From contig JAPLFJ010000051.1 in NCBI GenBank assembly GCA_026390735.1, positions 42,933-106,932 on the forward strand: a stretch of DNA of 64,000 nucleotides. The letters run 5' to 3'. The position numbers and the translations under genes were made by a program. Positions 17,030-25,888 of this stretch are shown one piece after another. The notes under the pieces are model-generated. The model saw only the letters and a list, made by a program, of their open reading frames with translations. It did not search any database and was not told the origin of the DNA. The stretch is from Ignavibacteriota bacterium (GTDB lineage Bacteria; Bacteroidota; Ignavibacteria; Tepidaquicellales; Tepidaquicellaceae). Within the stretch, counting starts at the first letter, position 1. Each line of letters opens with the position of its first letter.

Positions 17030-17362
17030 TTAGTTTGTTAAATCTATAATTTCAGCAGTTGGAGCGTTTGCTTTAACAGAGGCAATACCAACTTCACGGG
17101 ATTGCATGGTTTGGTACATCTGACTTGTACCGATAACTTTATTGTTTTGAGCAGTCAGAGTAAAATAATACCTGCCATCAGAAGCCGACAAGCGGTTGTA
17201 TCTATTATCGTAAGGTGTATTAACTTTTACAGAATCAATGCCATCGTAACAAGCTGCTTTTGTGGTATAGCCTTCGCTAACGAGGATTACCTGGTTATTA
17301 TCTGCTTCAAGAACGAACTGAAATTCGTTGTTAGATCTTTTAGAGATTAAGAATCTTCCCAT
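17030..17362 (-). CDS. YegP-type DUF1508 protein
   Basis: A 110-residue protein made of two tandem DUF1508 repeats of about 50 residues. First repeat: GRFLISKRSNNEFQFVLEAD, then ILVSEGYTTKAACYDGIDSVK. Second repeat: DGRYYFTLTAQNNKVIGTSQ, then MYQTMQSREVGIASVKANA. The fold is a small beta-alpha unit of unknown function, widespread in bacteria. It is in the same direction as the RHS fragments and the HNH gene. Confidence 0.85.
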   Translation of the reverse strand: MGRFLISKRSNNEFQFVLEADNNQVILVSEGYTTKAACYDGIDSVKVNTPYDNRYNRLSASDGRYYFTLTAQNNKVIGTSQMYQTMQSREVGIASVKANAPTAEIIDLTN

Positions 17363-17416
17363 AGTATTGTGTGTTTTAATTAATAAGTTGTTGGTTTATT
17401 ATTGCCAATGCTTAAT

Positions 17417-17719
17417 TTATTTAGGACAAGACCAGTTAAGATTGTCTGCCTTATCAGCATTGTTTGACCAGTGCAATGGCTGTAAATTACTTAAGTCATC
17501 ACTACCGCCATTTGAAACAGGATTTATATGATCTATTTCCCAACCATAAACAGAATCCCTGTTTCCGTGTTCTGAATATTTCATGTTTTTACCACATTTG
17601 TCCTTCCGCCAAAAGATTGGGTCATTTCCAGAAATGAATAGAGCTTTACCCCATACAGCTTTCTTGGTGTCTTCCGACCAACTACCACCATCTTTGTTTG
17701 TGTTAAATGTTCTTGGCAT
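17417..17719 (-). CDS. HNH endonuclease
   Basis: A 100-residue protein with the HNH motif EIDHINPVSNGGSDDLSNLQ followed by the asparagine-rich PLHWSNNADKAD, and CGKNMKYSEHG upstream. The layout fits single-domain HNH nucleases, which cut DNA or RNA and are frequent as toxin tips, phage enzymes or free-standing genes. No N-terminal delivery domain is present, so it may be a displaced toxin module from the neighbouring RHS locus (inference). Confidence 0.8.
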   Translation of the reverse strand: MPRTFNTNKDGGSWSEDTKKAVWGKALFISGNDPIFWRKDKCGKNMKYSEHGNRDSVYGWEIDHINPVSNGGSDDLSNLQPLHWSNNADKADNLNWSCPK

Positions 17720-17743
17720 AATTTTGTTTCCTTTTATTTAATT

Positions 17744-18187
17744 TTAAAATGTTTTTGGTAAAGGTGTTATGTAACGATGACGACTGTTAAATAATTTAAT
17801 TCTTGGTTTTCTTTTGGGTTTGGGAGGATAGAGTAACTGCATTACTTTTCTCATATCGTCGTAATTTTTCTTAAGTGCTTTTTCGAGAATGATGTCTCTT
17901 ATGAGATTATTTTCGTCTATAAGGAATTCGAGAACATCGTCACGAGAAACGTATAATTGATTATTAATGATTTTTATCTGAGAGAAATTAGTTAGGCAAA
18001 GGTCGAAAGTTACCATTTCCATTTCAATTCTCGCAAACCCTGCTTTCATATTTGTTTTCAGTTTTTTTAATATTCTGAAAATCTTTCTGATATCAGTTTC
18101 GTTAAGTATAACGATTAACGAATTACAGTCTATGTCCAGATCGAACACAACATTAATGACGGCGTAATATTTAGTTTCCATTTTCAT
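17744..18187 (-). CDS. Hypothetical protein
   Basis: A 147-residue protein with alternating charged and hydrophobic segments and a basic proline-rich C-terminus (PPKPKRKPRIKLFNSRHRYI). I recognise no domain and see no signal peptide. It starts 24 bp before the HNH gene in the same direction and could be its partner or inhibitor. This is positional inference only. Confidence 0.45.
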   Translation of the reverse strand: MKMETKYYAVINVVFDLDIDCNSLIVILNETDIRKIFRILKKLKTNMKAGFARIEMEMVTFDLCLTNFSQIKIINNQLYVSRDDVLEFLIDENNLIRDIILEKALKKNYDDMRKVMQLLYPPKPKRKPRIKLFNSRHRYITPLPKTF

Positions 18188-18195
18188 GTAATAAT

Positions 18196-18230
18196 AAACA
18201 GCCCTACCTCATACTGCGGCAGGGCTGTTT
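18196..18230 (-). terminator. Rho-independent terminator
   Basis: Inverted repeat AAACAGCCCT/AGGGCTGTTT with an inner CC/GG pair and a short loop. Read on the minus strand it follows the stop of the secreted protein at 18239 by 8 bp and ends in a T-rich stretch, as expected for an intrinsic terminator. Confidence 0.8.
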
Positions 18231-18238
18231 TAAAAGGA

Positions 18239-20191
18239 TTACTTAATTAACACCATACGCTTAACGCTAATAAAATCACCGCTCTGAATCTTGTAGAAAT
18301 AAACACCGCTTGAAAGTACTGAACCGTTAAAGTCAACAGAGTAATATCCAGCCTGTTTTACTTCGCTTACAAGTGTCTGAATTTCTCTTCCCGTAATGTC
18401 ATAAATCTTCAAAGTCACGAATCCTTGCTTAGGCAATGCAAAGTTTATCTTTGTAACAGGGTTGAATGGGTTTGGATAGTTCTGGGAGAGATTGAATTGT
18501 TTAGGGGTTTCGGGATTAACAACGAATCCATCTCCATCACCACCCTGTAATGTTCTATATTTCATTTCAGGCGATGGATCTGATTCCTGATTGTCCAAAT
18601 CCGAAGATGTAACTTTATAAACTAAAGAAGTATAATACGATGGAGGCAGAAAACAATCTTCATAAACAATTTCATCATAGTCTATAAATTCATTGTATTG
18701 ATTATTCAAAGTTGCTACCAATTGATACTGATAATAACCTTCTAATCTTTTGTAAATCTTATATTCTTTAAAATCAAGTTCGCTTCGATTATTAAACTTT
18801 ATTAATGGATGATAATTAACTCCATCTTTGTAAGCTCTTCTTTCAACTGCCGGTGGAGCTGGTTTAGGATTTGAGTAGTTATCAGTTGGGTTAAATCTTG
18901 TGATACCTTCGATGTCCCATAACTGTTGATTATTGTATGTTATTGCCCTAGCACCGTTAATTAAAAGAGAAATACCTCCCTTACCGTTCAGGTCTGCGGC
19001 TATTGACTTCACTGGTTCCTGAAAATGTTCAAAAGATTGATTTGGAGTTGAGGTAAAACTGCCATCCTGATTGATGAATATGCTTGCTTTTTGAGTTGAA
19101 GAGATAATCAAATCATTAAACCCGTCAACGTTAAAGTCAGCAATACTGATTGCAGGTCTAAACGATATTGCAGAACTATTCTGAATCGTTATACTTGCAC
19201 TGTTTCCGAAATAATCACCTGATTTAGTGTTCAGAAATATTTGCACCCTTGAACTTGGCCCGCTAACAAATTCCGAAAGGATAATATCGTTATAGCCGTC
19301 GTTGTTAACATCTTCGACAGCAACGTCGAAGATAGTATATCCGGGTGTAATAGTTTTTGTAAGAACCAGATGGTTATTATCATCGTTAGAGAAAATTTTG
19401 ACAGTATTATCGTCTTTGACTATCAAATCCGGTTTTCCAGGTGACTGATTGCCGAATAAATAAGCACCATCAGATTCGTTTATTCTTTTAACGATTAACT
19501 TCGGGAATAAACCCGGTGCATTTACTTCAGCGTCATAATATGAAGTTTCGCCAATGTAAGGATATACATCACCGTTTGCTTTATAAATAGAAACAAAGTA
19601 TCTTGTAACTCCTTTTATAACTAAGCTTCTGTAAACGAATACGTCTTCTAAAATATCTTGCCAATTAAATTCCCCGGCTGCAGTATAGTAGCCGTTTGAA
19701 TAGACGAAGGATTGTCCTTCAACTACAGAGGCATCGTTGTTTACGAGAAACAGTTTCAGGGCATCATCTTTAAGGACTACAAAGTCTTTTAGTTTAGGAT
19801 GCTGAACAATTGAACTTCTGATTTTAGCGAATGCGAGACCTTTGTTAAACACAACGTTTGAAGGTGGTGTTTGCAGAAAAATCTGGTTATCACCTCCGAA
19901 ATTTATGTTACCTGAGTTTTCATTCCAGCCACAAAACGAATGAAATTCCTGAACTGGGGGTGCATACAATGTGTAGTTTACAACCTGCACTAAGTCGGGC
20001 TTATAGTTATTTGCTGCATCGAGCGTGATATTGCCAAGCCCTAAGTAAATAGTTCTCAGGTCAGTAGAGTTTATATTCTGCGGATAACTGCTTACAAATT
20101 GTTGTTCTGCATCGAGGTAAGTTTGTGAATAAGTCTGACCCGTTAATGCTAAGATTATTACTGTTAATAATATCAAATGAATTTTTTTCAT
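18239..20191 (-). CDS. Secreted FG-GAP/VCBS-repeat protein with T9SS sorting domain
   Basis: A 650-residue protein with signal peptide (IHLILLTVIILALTGQTYS). FG-GAP-like beta-propeller repeats follow (DVAVEDVNNDGYNDIILSE; SIADFNVDGFNDLIISS), then a fibronectin-like stretch (about residues 460-550). The C-terminal type IX sorting domain has QNYPNPFNP, LKIYDITGREI and KRMVLIK. It is therefore expected to be exported through the outer membrane and anchored or released. The Asp/Asn-rich loops probably bind Ca2+. The gene's 5' end lies 46 bp from an insertion sequence. Confidence 0.85.
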   Translation of the reverse strand: MKKIHLILLTVIILALTGQTYSQTYLDAEQQFVSSYPQNINSTDLRTIYLGLGNITLDAANNYKPDLVQVVNYTLYAPPVQEFHSFCGWNENSGNINFGGDNQIFLQTPPSNVVFNKGLAFAKIRSSIVQHPKLKDFVVLKDDALKLFLVNNDASVVEGQSFVYSNGYYTAAGEFNWQDILEDVFVYRSLVIKGVTRYFVSIYKANGDVYPYIGETSYYDAEVNAPGLFPKLIVKRINESDGAYLFGNQSPGKPDLIVKDDNTVKIFSNDDNNHLVLTKTITPGYTIFDVAVEDVNNDGYNDIILSEFVSGPSSRVQIFLNTKSGDYFGNSASITIQNSSAISFRPAISIADFNVDGFNDLIISSTQKASIFINQDGSFTSTPNQSFEHFQEPVKSIAADLNGKGGISLLINGARAITYNNQQLWDIEGITRFNPTDNYSNPKPAPPAVERRAYKDGVNYHPLIKFNNRSELDFKEYKIYKRLEGYYQYQLVATLNNQYNEFIDYDEIVYEDCFLPPSYYTSLVYKVTSSDLDNQESDPSPEMKYRTLQGGDGDGFVVNPETPKQFNLSQNYPNPFNPVTKINFALPKQGFVTLKIYDITGREIQTLVSEVKQAGYYSVDFNGSVLSSGVYFYKIQSGDFISVKRMVLIK

Positions 20192-20237
20192 TGAATATTT
20201 TGTTTAAATTTTAAATAGGGGCTTGGCTTAATTATTT

Positions 20238-21336
20238 ACTGAAGTTACGCAAAACTATCTTTAGGTAAATTCAAAGCCCAATTAAAGTTTTTAGGCACAA
20301 CACAATCATAAAAGACCATTCGAATTTTATAAATAGTACTAATGCTCATTTTAATTCTAAATTCTTCAAGTTTGCAAAAAGCAATTAAGGTTAAACAAAT
20401 ATGATTTATCTGTGCAATCTGACTTCTTGACGAGCACCCTTCAATTCTTAATTCTGATTTTAGAATTTTAAAAAACTCTTCAACAAGTTGACGTTTTTTG
20501 TATAGTTTTTTAACAGCAGTTGATGTTAAACTAATATCGCTTGAAGCCCAATAATTACCGTTATCATTGACAATTAACGCTTTTATGCCTTCGCTTAGTT
20601 TACCAACTTTATTACCGTATCTATAAGTGAAAGTATCTCTGACCTGTAATTTATCAACGAGCCGATTGGGTTTAAGTTTTACTATCCAGTGCCATTTTAA
20701 CTTACGAATAAGTTTTAGTAATTTTGCAGCTCCATAGAAAGAATCCATCAATACATAGTCAGGTTTTATTCTAAGTGTCCTTTTTGCTTCTTTTAAAATC
20801 TCCATGGCTAAATCTAATCGGGATTTATTGTCTTCTTTTTTCCATATTTTAAATCCTATGGGGAAACGGGTGTTACCGTCAGTCCAAATGACAAAAACCA
20901 CATTTAGGCCGTAAAGATATTTTGCATCGCCACTGGAATATAACCAGCTTAGTATTTCAAGCTCTTTACTAAACGGTTTTGCTATCACTGTATCATCAAT
21001 AATCAAATAACTTGTTCTGTGTTTCTTTTTGTTGTTTATTTTAAAAGAACTGGTTTTTTTAACTAAATGACCGTATTTTTGTACTATATATAGATTCCAG
21101 TCTTGTTCAGTCTGCAAAAATCTTTGCAGTTTATCGTGTGAGATATAAGAACATTTGGAATCACAAATAATGTTTCTGTTATATTGCTCAGATATTTTAG
21201 TACATGTTGGTCTAAAATTTCTAAAACAGATTGCATTTATATATGCAAATAAGGCAGTTTTTAATATTGTTCTTCTCATAATAATTATATAACTGCCTTA
21301 TTTTGTTTTTAGTTAACAGTGTTGCGTAACTTCAGT
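20238..21336 (-). mobile_element. Insertion sequence of the IS4 superfamily (about 1.1 kb)
   Basis: The ends are ACTGAAGTTACGCAA (from 20238) and its complement TTGCGTAACTTCAGT (to 21336), a perfect 15-bp inverted repeat that continues imperfectly. The transposase stop codon lies inside the left repeat. No clear direct target duplication is seen; instead the flanks extend the symmetry (ATTTACTGA on the left, TCAGTAAAT on the right). It sits between the DUF3943 gene (stop 19 bp away) and the T9SS-sorted gene (start 46 bp away). Confidence 0.8.
20245..21279 (-). CDS. IS4-superfamily DDE transposase
   Basis: A 344-residue transposase with catalytic aspartates in LIIDDTVIAKP and DYVLMDSFYGAA. 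The IS4 signature Y-2-R-3-E-6-K is present as YKKRQLVEEFFKILK near residue 265. The frame is intact from the start near the right inverted repeat to the stop in the left one, so the element may be active. Confidence 0.9.
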   Translation of the reverse strand: MRRTILKTALFAYINAICFRNFRPTCTKISEQYNRNIICDSKCSYISHDKLQRFLQTEQDWNLYIVQKYGHLVKKTSSFKINNKKKHRTSYLIIDDTVIAKPFSKELEILSWLYSSGDAKYLYGLNVVFVIWTDGNTRFPIGFKIWKKEDNKSRLDLAMEILKEAKRTLRIKPDYVLMDSFYGAAKLLKLIRKLKWHWIVKLKPNRLVDKLQVRDTFTYRYGNKVGKLSEGIKALIVNDNGNYWASSDISLTSTAVKKLYKKRQLVEEFFKILKSELRIEGCSSRSQIAQINHICLTLIAFCKLEEFRIKMSISTIYKIRMVFYDCVVPKNFNWALNLPKDSFA

Positions 21337-21354
21337 CAGTAAATACTTAAATTA

Positions 21355-22740
21355 TCAGAACCAGTAGGACAGATAGAATCTGTGTTCGGTTAAGTTTAAG
21401 TCGGTGGTTTCGATGTTCTTGTAGATGCTGTGTCTGTGGTAATAGATAAATTCAGCACCTGCGCCAATACCCTTATAAACCTTAATAAAGAGTTTTGGGT
21501 TAAGAAATCCCATAGTATGTTTACCGACGATACCATCGACAGACTTCATCCAGTAGAACTTATATTCAAGCTGAAGGCTGAAAGGACCAGCGTCTAAAAT
21601 AGCTTCAGCAAGGACTTTGTCGCCCATCAGAAAATCGTAGTCTCTATTTTCACCGCCTCTATAAATGGAGTTTAAGGCGGAAAGGATTATTAAATTATTA
21701 TGAACATTTGCAGAAAAATTAAACTGTTTACTTATAGGCACGTGAACTATTAAGCCCAGACCAGCGCTTTGTGAGCCGAGTTTATAGATAGTATTGTTAA
21801 AAAAGTCAAAGTCCTGAAACACTCCAAGAATAAGGGCTTTATCTTTAATGCGGACGAGATTTTTGCCGTACAAAATTCCGTACATATCAACCCAGGACGA
21901 AGGCTCTTCGCCATCTTTAGCATCTAAACCAAGTTTTAGCCTGAATATTTCAAAGGGTTTAAAAGACTCGCTTGATAAATCCTTTTTATAAATAAACACG
22001 AGTTCTGCGAGGGCATTATCTTTGTTAATGTTAGTTTTCTTTCTACGGTCGACGTTTGCATAGCCGAGACTGAATCTACTGCTGACAGGAAAAACATCGT
22101 TTACGTTTGTTTTTGTATGCCTGTTAACATCGCCGTGTAATAACCTGTTGAAACCTCTCACGGGGTTTATGAATGTGCCTAATATTTCTCTGGAAACCCT
22201 GTCGAAGCCATAAGTACTTTCATCAAGCACTAAAGATGACAATCTGTAAGTTATTTCGCCGAGCATAATACCGCCGAGAGTAGTATTAATAAGGTCGTTA
22301 GTTTGCGGCGGGTCTGTTTCCATAGTGGTTTCCCACATTAAGCTACCGCCGAAAGTGAACGGAACGGATTCCCAGAATGAATAACCGTTACTACGTGCAG
22401 AATTGAAGTAAAGGTTTCCATGATAAGGATGAGCAAACTGATTGGTTACGAAGAAATCGTTATCCCAGACAAAACCTGTTTTGAAATTATTTGCTATTGA
22501 GCTGAAGGAAATCTTTGCGAATGGTTCATGAGAGATATAATTGTTAAAAGCACACAGACCAAAGTTAATTCCGACAATTTCAGAAAGGGGAAAAAGAATA
22601 CCGGACTTTTTGTGGAAGCCCTGAATTTCGGGATGGTATTCACTCGAATCCTTTTCAATATTTTTTATATCGATATCCTGTGCATAACCATTAAGAGCAA
22701 AGAAACAGAGCACAAAGAAAACCGCAGCACTTTTAATCAA
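21355..22740 (-). CDS. DUF3943 outer-membrane protein
   Basis: A 461-residue protein with signal peptide (SAAVFFVLCFFALNGYA). The family block VWDNDFFVTNQFAHPYHGNLY lies near residue 92 and is followed by ARSNGYSFWES. Beta-strand-rich repeats end in aromatic residues (YLSYWF), as in outer-membrane barrels. DUF3943 is of unknown function. The gene lies between the 116-bp tandem repeat upstream and the insertion sequence downstream. Confidence 0.8.
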   Translation of the reverse strand: MIKSAAVFFVLCFFALNGYAQDIDIKNIEKDSSEYHPEIQGFHKKSGILFPLSEIVGINFGLCAFNNYISHEPFAKISFSSIANNFKTGFVWDNDFFVTNQFAHPYHGNLYFNSARSNGYSFWESVPFTFGGSLMWETTMETDPPQTNDLINTTLGGIMLGEITYRLSSLVLDESTYGFDRVSREILGTFINPVRGFNRLLHGDVNRHTKTNVNDVFPVSSRFSLGYANVDRRKKTNINKDNALAELVFIYKKDLSSESFKPFEIFRLKLGLDAKDGEEPSSWVDMYGILYGKNLVRIKDKALILGVFQDFDFFNNTIYKLGSQSAGLGLIVHVPISKQFNFSANVHNNLIILSALNSIYRGGENRDYDFLMGDKVLAEAILDAGPFSLQLEYKFYWMKSVDGIVGKHTMGFLNPKLFIKVYKGIGAGAEFIYYHRHSIYKNIETTDLNLTEHRFYLSYWF

Positions 22741-22770
22741 GACTAATTTATTTTTGGAATAATATTAATT

Positions 22771-23236
22771 ATAATATGAGATAATAAAAATACTAATAGA
22801 AATTCTACGGTTTATAAGACCTTTATGCATTCCACTCTATCTCAGGCAAGATGCCTGAGTTACCCTCTTCTGACCAGAACATTTTATAATTTGAGATAAT
22901 AAAAATACTAATAGAAACTCTACGATTTATAAGACCATTATAGCATTCCACTCTATCTCAAGCAAGATGCTTGAGTTACCCTCTGCTGACCAGAACATTT
23001 TCTAATTTGAGATAATAAAAATACTAATAGAAACTCTACGATTTATAAGACCATTATAGCATTCCACTCTATCTAAGGGAAGATGCCTGTGTTGCCCTCT
23101 GCTGACCAGAACATTTTCTAATTTGAGATAATAAAAATACTAATAGAAATTCTACGATTTATAAAACCCTTATTGCATTCCACACTATCTCAAGCAAGAT
23201 GCTTGAGTTACCCTCTGCTGACCAGAACATTTTCTA
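22771..23236. repeat. Four tandem copies of a 115-116 bp unit with an internal hairpin
   Basis: Units begin near 22778, 22893, 23009 and 23125 (GAGATAATAAAAATACTAAT) and end CTGACCAGAACATTTTCT. Each holds a hairpin in its second half. Copies 2 and 4 read CTCAAGCA-AGA-TGCTTGAG; copy 1 reads CTCAGGCA-AGA-TGCCTGAG, so one pair changed from A-T to G-C on both arms. Copy 3 has lost several pairs. The array fills the divergent spacer between the DUF3943 gene and the thioredoxin lipoprotein gene. Confidence 0.9.
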
Positions 23237-23364
23237 AAACGAATTATTTTGGACATATGGGAAAAGTAACAGCTCGTTCGAGACTTTCAACGTTGAATAT
23301 TCAATATATTTTATATAATTTGCCATTAGCAACTAATATAAATATTAAACAATATAAATATAAT

Positions 23365-23880
23365 ATGAAAAAACATTTAAAAGGAACGGTGGCAATTTTT
23401 CTGGTGCTCGGTTTGTCAGTATTGACATCCTGCTCAAAGAAAGAAGAGCCGAAAACGGAATTAAAAACCGGAATAAAGACTCAGAACGTAAACAGTTCAA
23501 AGAGCAATGACAAATCAAAACTGGAGCATTTAACAAAAGAGACATTTAAAACAAAGGTGTTCGATTACGAGAAGAACAAGGATTGGAAATTTGAAGGAAA
23601 GAGACCTGCAATCATAGATTTTTATGCGGACTGGTGCGGACCGTGCAAAATGGTTGCTCCGGTACTTGAAGAAATTTCAAACGAATATGACGGCAAGGTG
23701 GATATATACAAAGTAGATACTGAGGCACAGCAGGAATTAGCATCAATTTTTGGTATTAAAAGCATTCCTTCTATTTTGTTTGTTCCGGCAAACGGGCAAC
23801 CGCAAATGTCAACAGGGGCTATGGCAAAAGATGGTTTTGTTAAGGCTATAAACGAAATTTTACAGGTACAGATGAATTAA
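23365..23880 (+). CDS. Thioredoxin-fold lipoprotein
   Basis: The start at 23365 is chosen because it gives a lipoprotein signal peptide with lipobox LTSC (Cys23). The frame extends upstream to 23173, but that part is translated tandem repeat. A linker is followed by a thioredoxin domain with WCGPC (Cys91/Cys94) and the cis-proline in IKSIPSILF. The expected role is thiol-disulfide exchange, membrane-anchored on the periplasmic side. The promoter must lie inside or after the repeat array. Confidence 0.9.
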   Translation: MKKHLKGTVAIFLVLGLSVLTSCSKKEEPKTELKTGIKTQNVNSSKSNDKSKLEHLTKETFKTKVFDYEKNKDWKFEGKRPAIIDFYADWCGPCKMVAPVLEEISNEYDGKVDIYKVDTEAQQELASIFGIKSIPSILFVPANGQPQMSTGAMAKDGFVKAINEILQVQMN

Positions 23881-24027
23881 TAGGGGCTTTGAATATTGTG
23901 ATTGTGATTAGAACTACGATGAGATCGTTCGGAATTGCAAGAGAAGTTTTTAATAGTATATTGTTTTTAAAACAATAGAATTATCTTTATTTAAAATTAA
24001 TTTCAAACAATATAATTAAATAATAGA

Positions 24028-24381
24028 ATGAAAACACTGTTCATCTTAAATGAGGCACCATACGGAAATGAGAAATCATACAATGCATTGAGATTGGCAA
24101 TGAACATACAAAAGGAATGTGCGGAATGCGAAGTAAGGATGTTTCTAATGGCGGATGCCTCGGGTTGTGCAATGGCAGGTCAAAATACACCAACCGGTTA
24201 TTATAATATTGAAAGAATGTTAAAAAGTATTATAATGAAGAACGGTAAAGTGAAGGTTTGCGGTACCTGTGTTGAAGCGAGAGGAATTAAGAAAGAAATG
24301 TTAATGGAAGGGGCAGAGATTAGCAATATGAAAGAATTAACAGAGTGGACTTTATACAGCGATAAGGTATTAACATTTTAA
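24028..24381 (+). CDS. DsrE/DsrF-family sulfur-transfer-like protein
   Basis: A 117-residue protein with the DsrE fold: LFILNEAPYGNEKSYNALRL at the N-terminus, then MFLMADASGCAMAGQ, and a CGTC pair (VKVCGTCVEARG) at the position of the conserved cysteine of DsrE/TusD-type proteins. Family members accept and pass on persulfide sulfur. The CxxC could bind metal instead. It stands alone, 22 bp before an insertion sequence target duplication. Confidence 0.8.
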   Translation: MKTLFILNEAPYGNEKSYNALRLAMNIQKECAECEVRMFLMADASGCAMAGQNTPTGYYNIERMLKSIIMKNGKVKVCGTCVEARGIKKEMLMEGAEISNMKELTEWTLYSDKVLTF

Positions 24382-24407
24382 ATGATTTATAGTATTATAT
24401 TTTAATA

Positions 24408-25738
24408 ACTCAAGTTGACCGCCTAAAACATTTAAGCGGCTTTTATTAATAGTGATTTAAATTCTTTTTTAATTTTCTTACTTAACTTTAACGGCATTTC
24501 ATCAAAATGGTGTTCAATACTTTCTACATTTATTTGATACCGTATTTCACCAAGCATTTCTGTTATTGAGAACTTTGATATATTCTTCGCCGTTAATGAT
24601 TTGCCTTTTGCACGCATATCTTTTATGAATGCGTGGGTCAGTAGATTATAGGACAGCATTGACAATGCAATTCTTGATCTGATTGCACCTATGTCTCTGC
24701 TTTGGTATCCGTTAAATCCTAAATTTTGTTTACTCATTTTGAAGAATACTTCTATGTTCCATCTTATCCGGTAAGCATGCATTATTTCAGAAACAGATAG
24801 AGCAGTGTCGGTAGTTACAAGTACCATCGCAGTATGATGCATTGGATGCTTGGTAAATACCAGTTTTACCGCTCCACCTGTTTTCAATTCTACTTCTCGG
24901 CTTTCAACTCGGTAAGTAATCTTACCAAGTTTTATTTTCTTGCTCTTTTTAAAATCTTTTATGGTATGTTTTAAATATTTACTAACATTTGTCTCATGTC
25001 CATTAACTTTGAATACTCTGTTAAACTTTAAACTTGACACAAAGCTTTGATTATTGTTCCTGCAATAGTTCATTATAGGCTCTGTGGCATAAAAAGTGTC
25101 GGCCAATATAAATATCTTTTGATTGTCGTCGGCTTCAAAACTCTTTAATTGTTCCAATGCTAACTGTGTTTTCTTTTTGAATGTAATTCCGAGTTCTAAA
25201 CATTGCTCTTTGGGAATATATACATCAAAGCCGTAAGGTATTATTAATCCTCTGTATGATATAATGCTGCAAACTATTTGTTGTCCCTTGATATACGTTT
25301 TTGAAAGATGATCGTAATATTTAAACGCTCCTTCTATGTGTTTGCCTGTTTTCTTATTTGTTGTATCATCGAAAATAAAATATATCGGTTCACCCGTCTT
25401 CTTCAACAAAGATAATACTGTATGCGCATAATACTGAAGTGCTTTTCTTATAACGTCTGCTGAATTTATGATAAACGCATTATGTTTACTGCGATGAGTG
25501 CCAAAGCCAAGAACTTTTGACATCCCGCAAAGTGTTGGTTTAAAAGGTGTTATCAATAGTGATGCTAAAAGACTTTGAAAATGCATCCACTGACAATCGT
25601 CAAATAGAAACTGAAGTTCCAATATCAACAATGTAATCTTCTTTGGAAGTCTTTTTATTTTAAACATCTTTAATCTATTTTTATTCAGAAATTAGGTTAT
25701 AAAAACATTACTTTATATTCAAAACGGTCAACTTAAGT
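24408..25738 (-). mobile_element. Insertion sequence of the IS4 superfamily (1331 bp) with target duplication
   Basis: The ends are ACTCAAGTTGACCG (from 24408) and CGGTCAACTTAAGT (to 25738), matching as inverted repeats at 13 of 14 positions. The element is flanked by the direct repeat TAATA at 24403-24407 and 25739-25743, a 5-bp target-site duplication. It encodes one intact transposase. The right end lies 104 bp upstream of a sigma-54-type promoter for the TonB receptor gene. Confidence 0.9.
24432..25667 (-). CDS. IS4-superfamily DDE transposase
   Basis: A 411-residue protein with the first catalytic aspartate in YFIFDDTTNKKTGKH, the second in FILADTFYATEP, and the Y-2-R-3-E-6-K signature as YRIRWNIEVFFKMSK near residue 320. 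It differs clearly from the transposase at 20245-21279, so these are two unrelated insertions. The frame is intact. Confidence 0.9.
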   Translation of the reverse strand: MFKIKRLPKKITLLILELQFLFDDCQWMHFQSLLASLLITPFKPTLCGMSKVLGFGTHRSKHNAFIINSADVIRKALQYYAHTVLSLLKKTGEPIYFIFDDTTNKKTGKHIEGAFKYYDHLSKTYIKGQQIVCSIISYRGLIIPYGFDVYIPKEQCLELGITFKKKTQLALEQLKSFEADDNQKIFILADTFYATEPIMNYCRNNNQSFVSSLKFNRVFKVNGHETNVSKYLKHTIKDFKKSKKIKLGKITYRVESREVELKTGGAVKLVFTKHPMHHTAMVLVTTDTALSVSEIMHAYRIRWNIEVFFKMSKQNLGFNGYQSRDIGAIRSRIALSMLSYNLLTHAFIKDMRAKGKSLTAKNISKFSITEMLGEIRYQINVESIEHHFDEMPLKLSKKIKKEFKSLLIKAA

Positions 25739-25841
25739 TAATAAGATAAGAATATAGATGACAGTATTTGCATTTATTTCGTCATTAATGTCGTGTATTT
25801 TAAATTTATACTCAAATTAAACTGTATTAACCATTTATTTT

Positions 25842-25857
25842 TGGCATATCAATTGCA
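25842..25857 (+). promoter_or_regulatory. Sigma-54 (RpoN)-type promoter
   Basis: TGGCATA-TCAA-TTGCA matches the -24/-12 consensus TGGCACG-N4-TTGCW except for a T for C in the -24 box and an A for the final G. The invariant GG and GC are separated by exactly 10 bp. It ends 31 bp before the ATG of the TonB receptor gene. Such promoters need an enhancer-binding activator, whose site would usually be 80-200 bp upstream, where the insertion sequence now sits. Confidence 0.7.
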
Positions 25858-25888
25858 GTATGTTTCGATATAACTTAAAACATATATA

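Noticed and set aside
17417..17719. HNH protein as the active tip of the RHS gene
   Set aside because: It lies upstream of the RHS fragments on the same strand, has its own start, and the RHS gene already has a metalloprotease tip.
20230..21345. Target-site duplication of the first insertion sequence
   Set aside because: Flanks are related as an inverted, not a direct, repeat (ATTTACTGA/TCAGTAAAT), so no duplication can be claimed.
22771..23236. CRISPR array
   Set aside because: The 116-bp units are near-identical throughout with no unique spacers of constant length, and no cas genes are present.
23173..23364. Upstream extension of the thioredoxin lipoprotein
   Set aside because: It is translated tandem repeat; the lipoprotein signal peptide begins at 23365.
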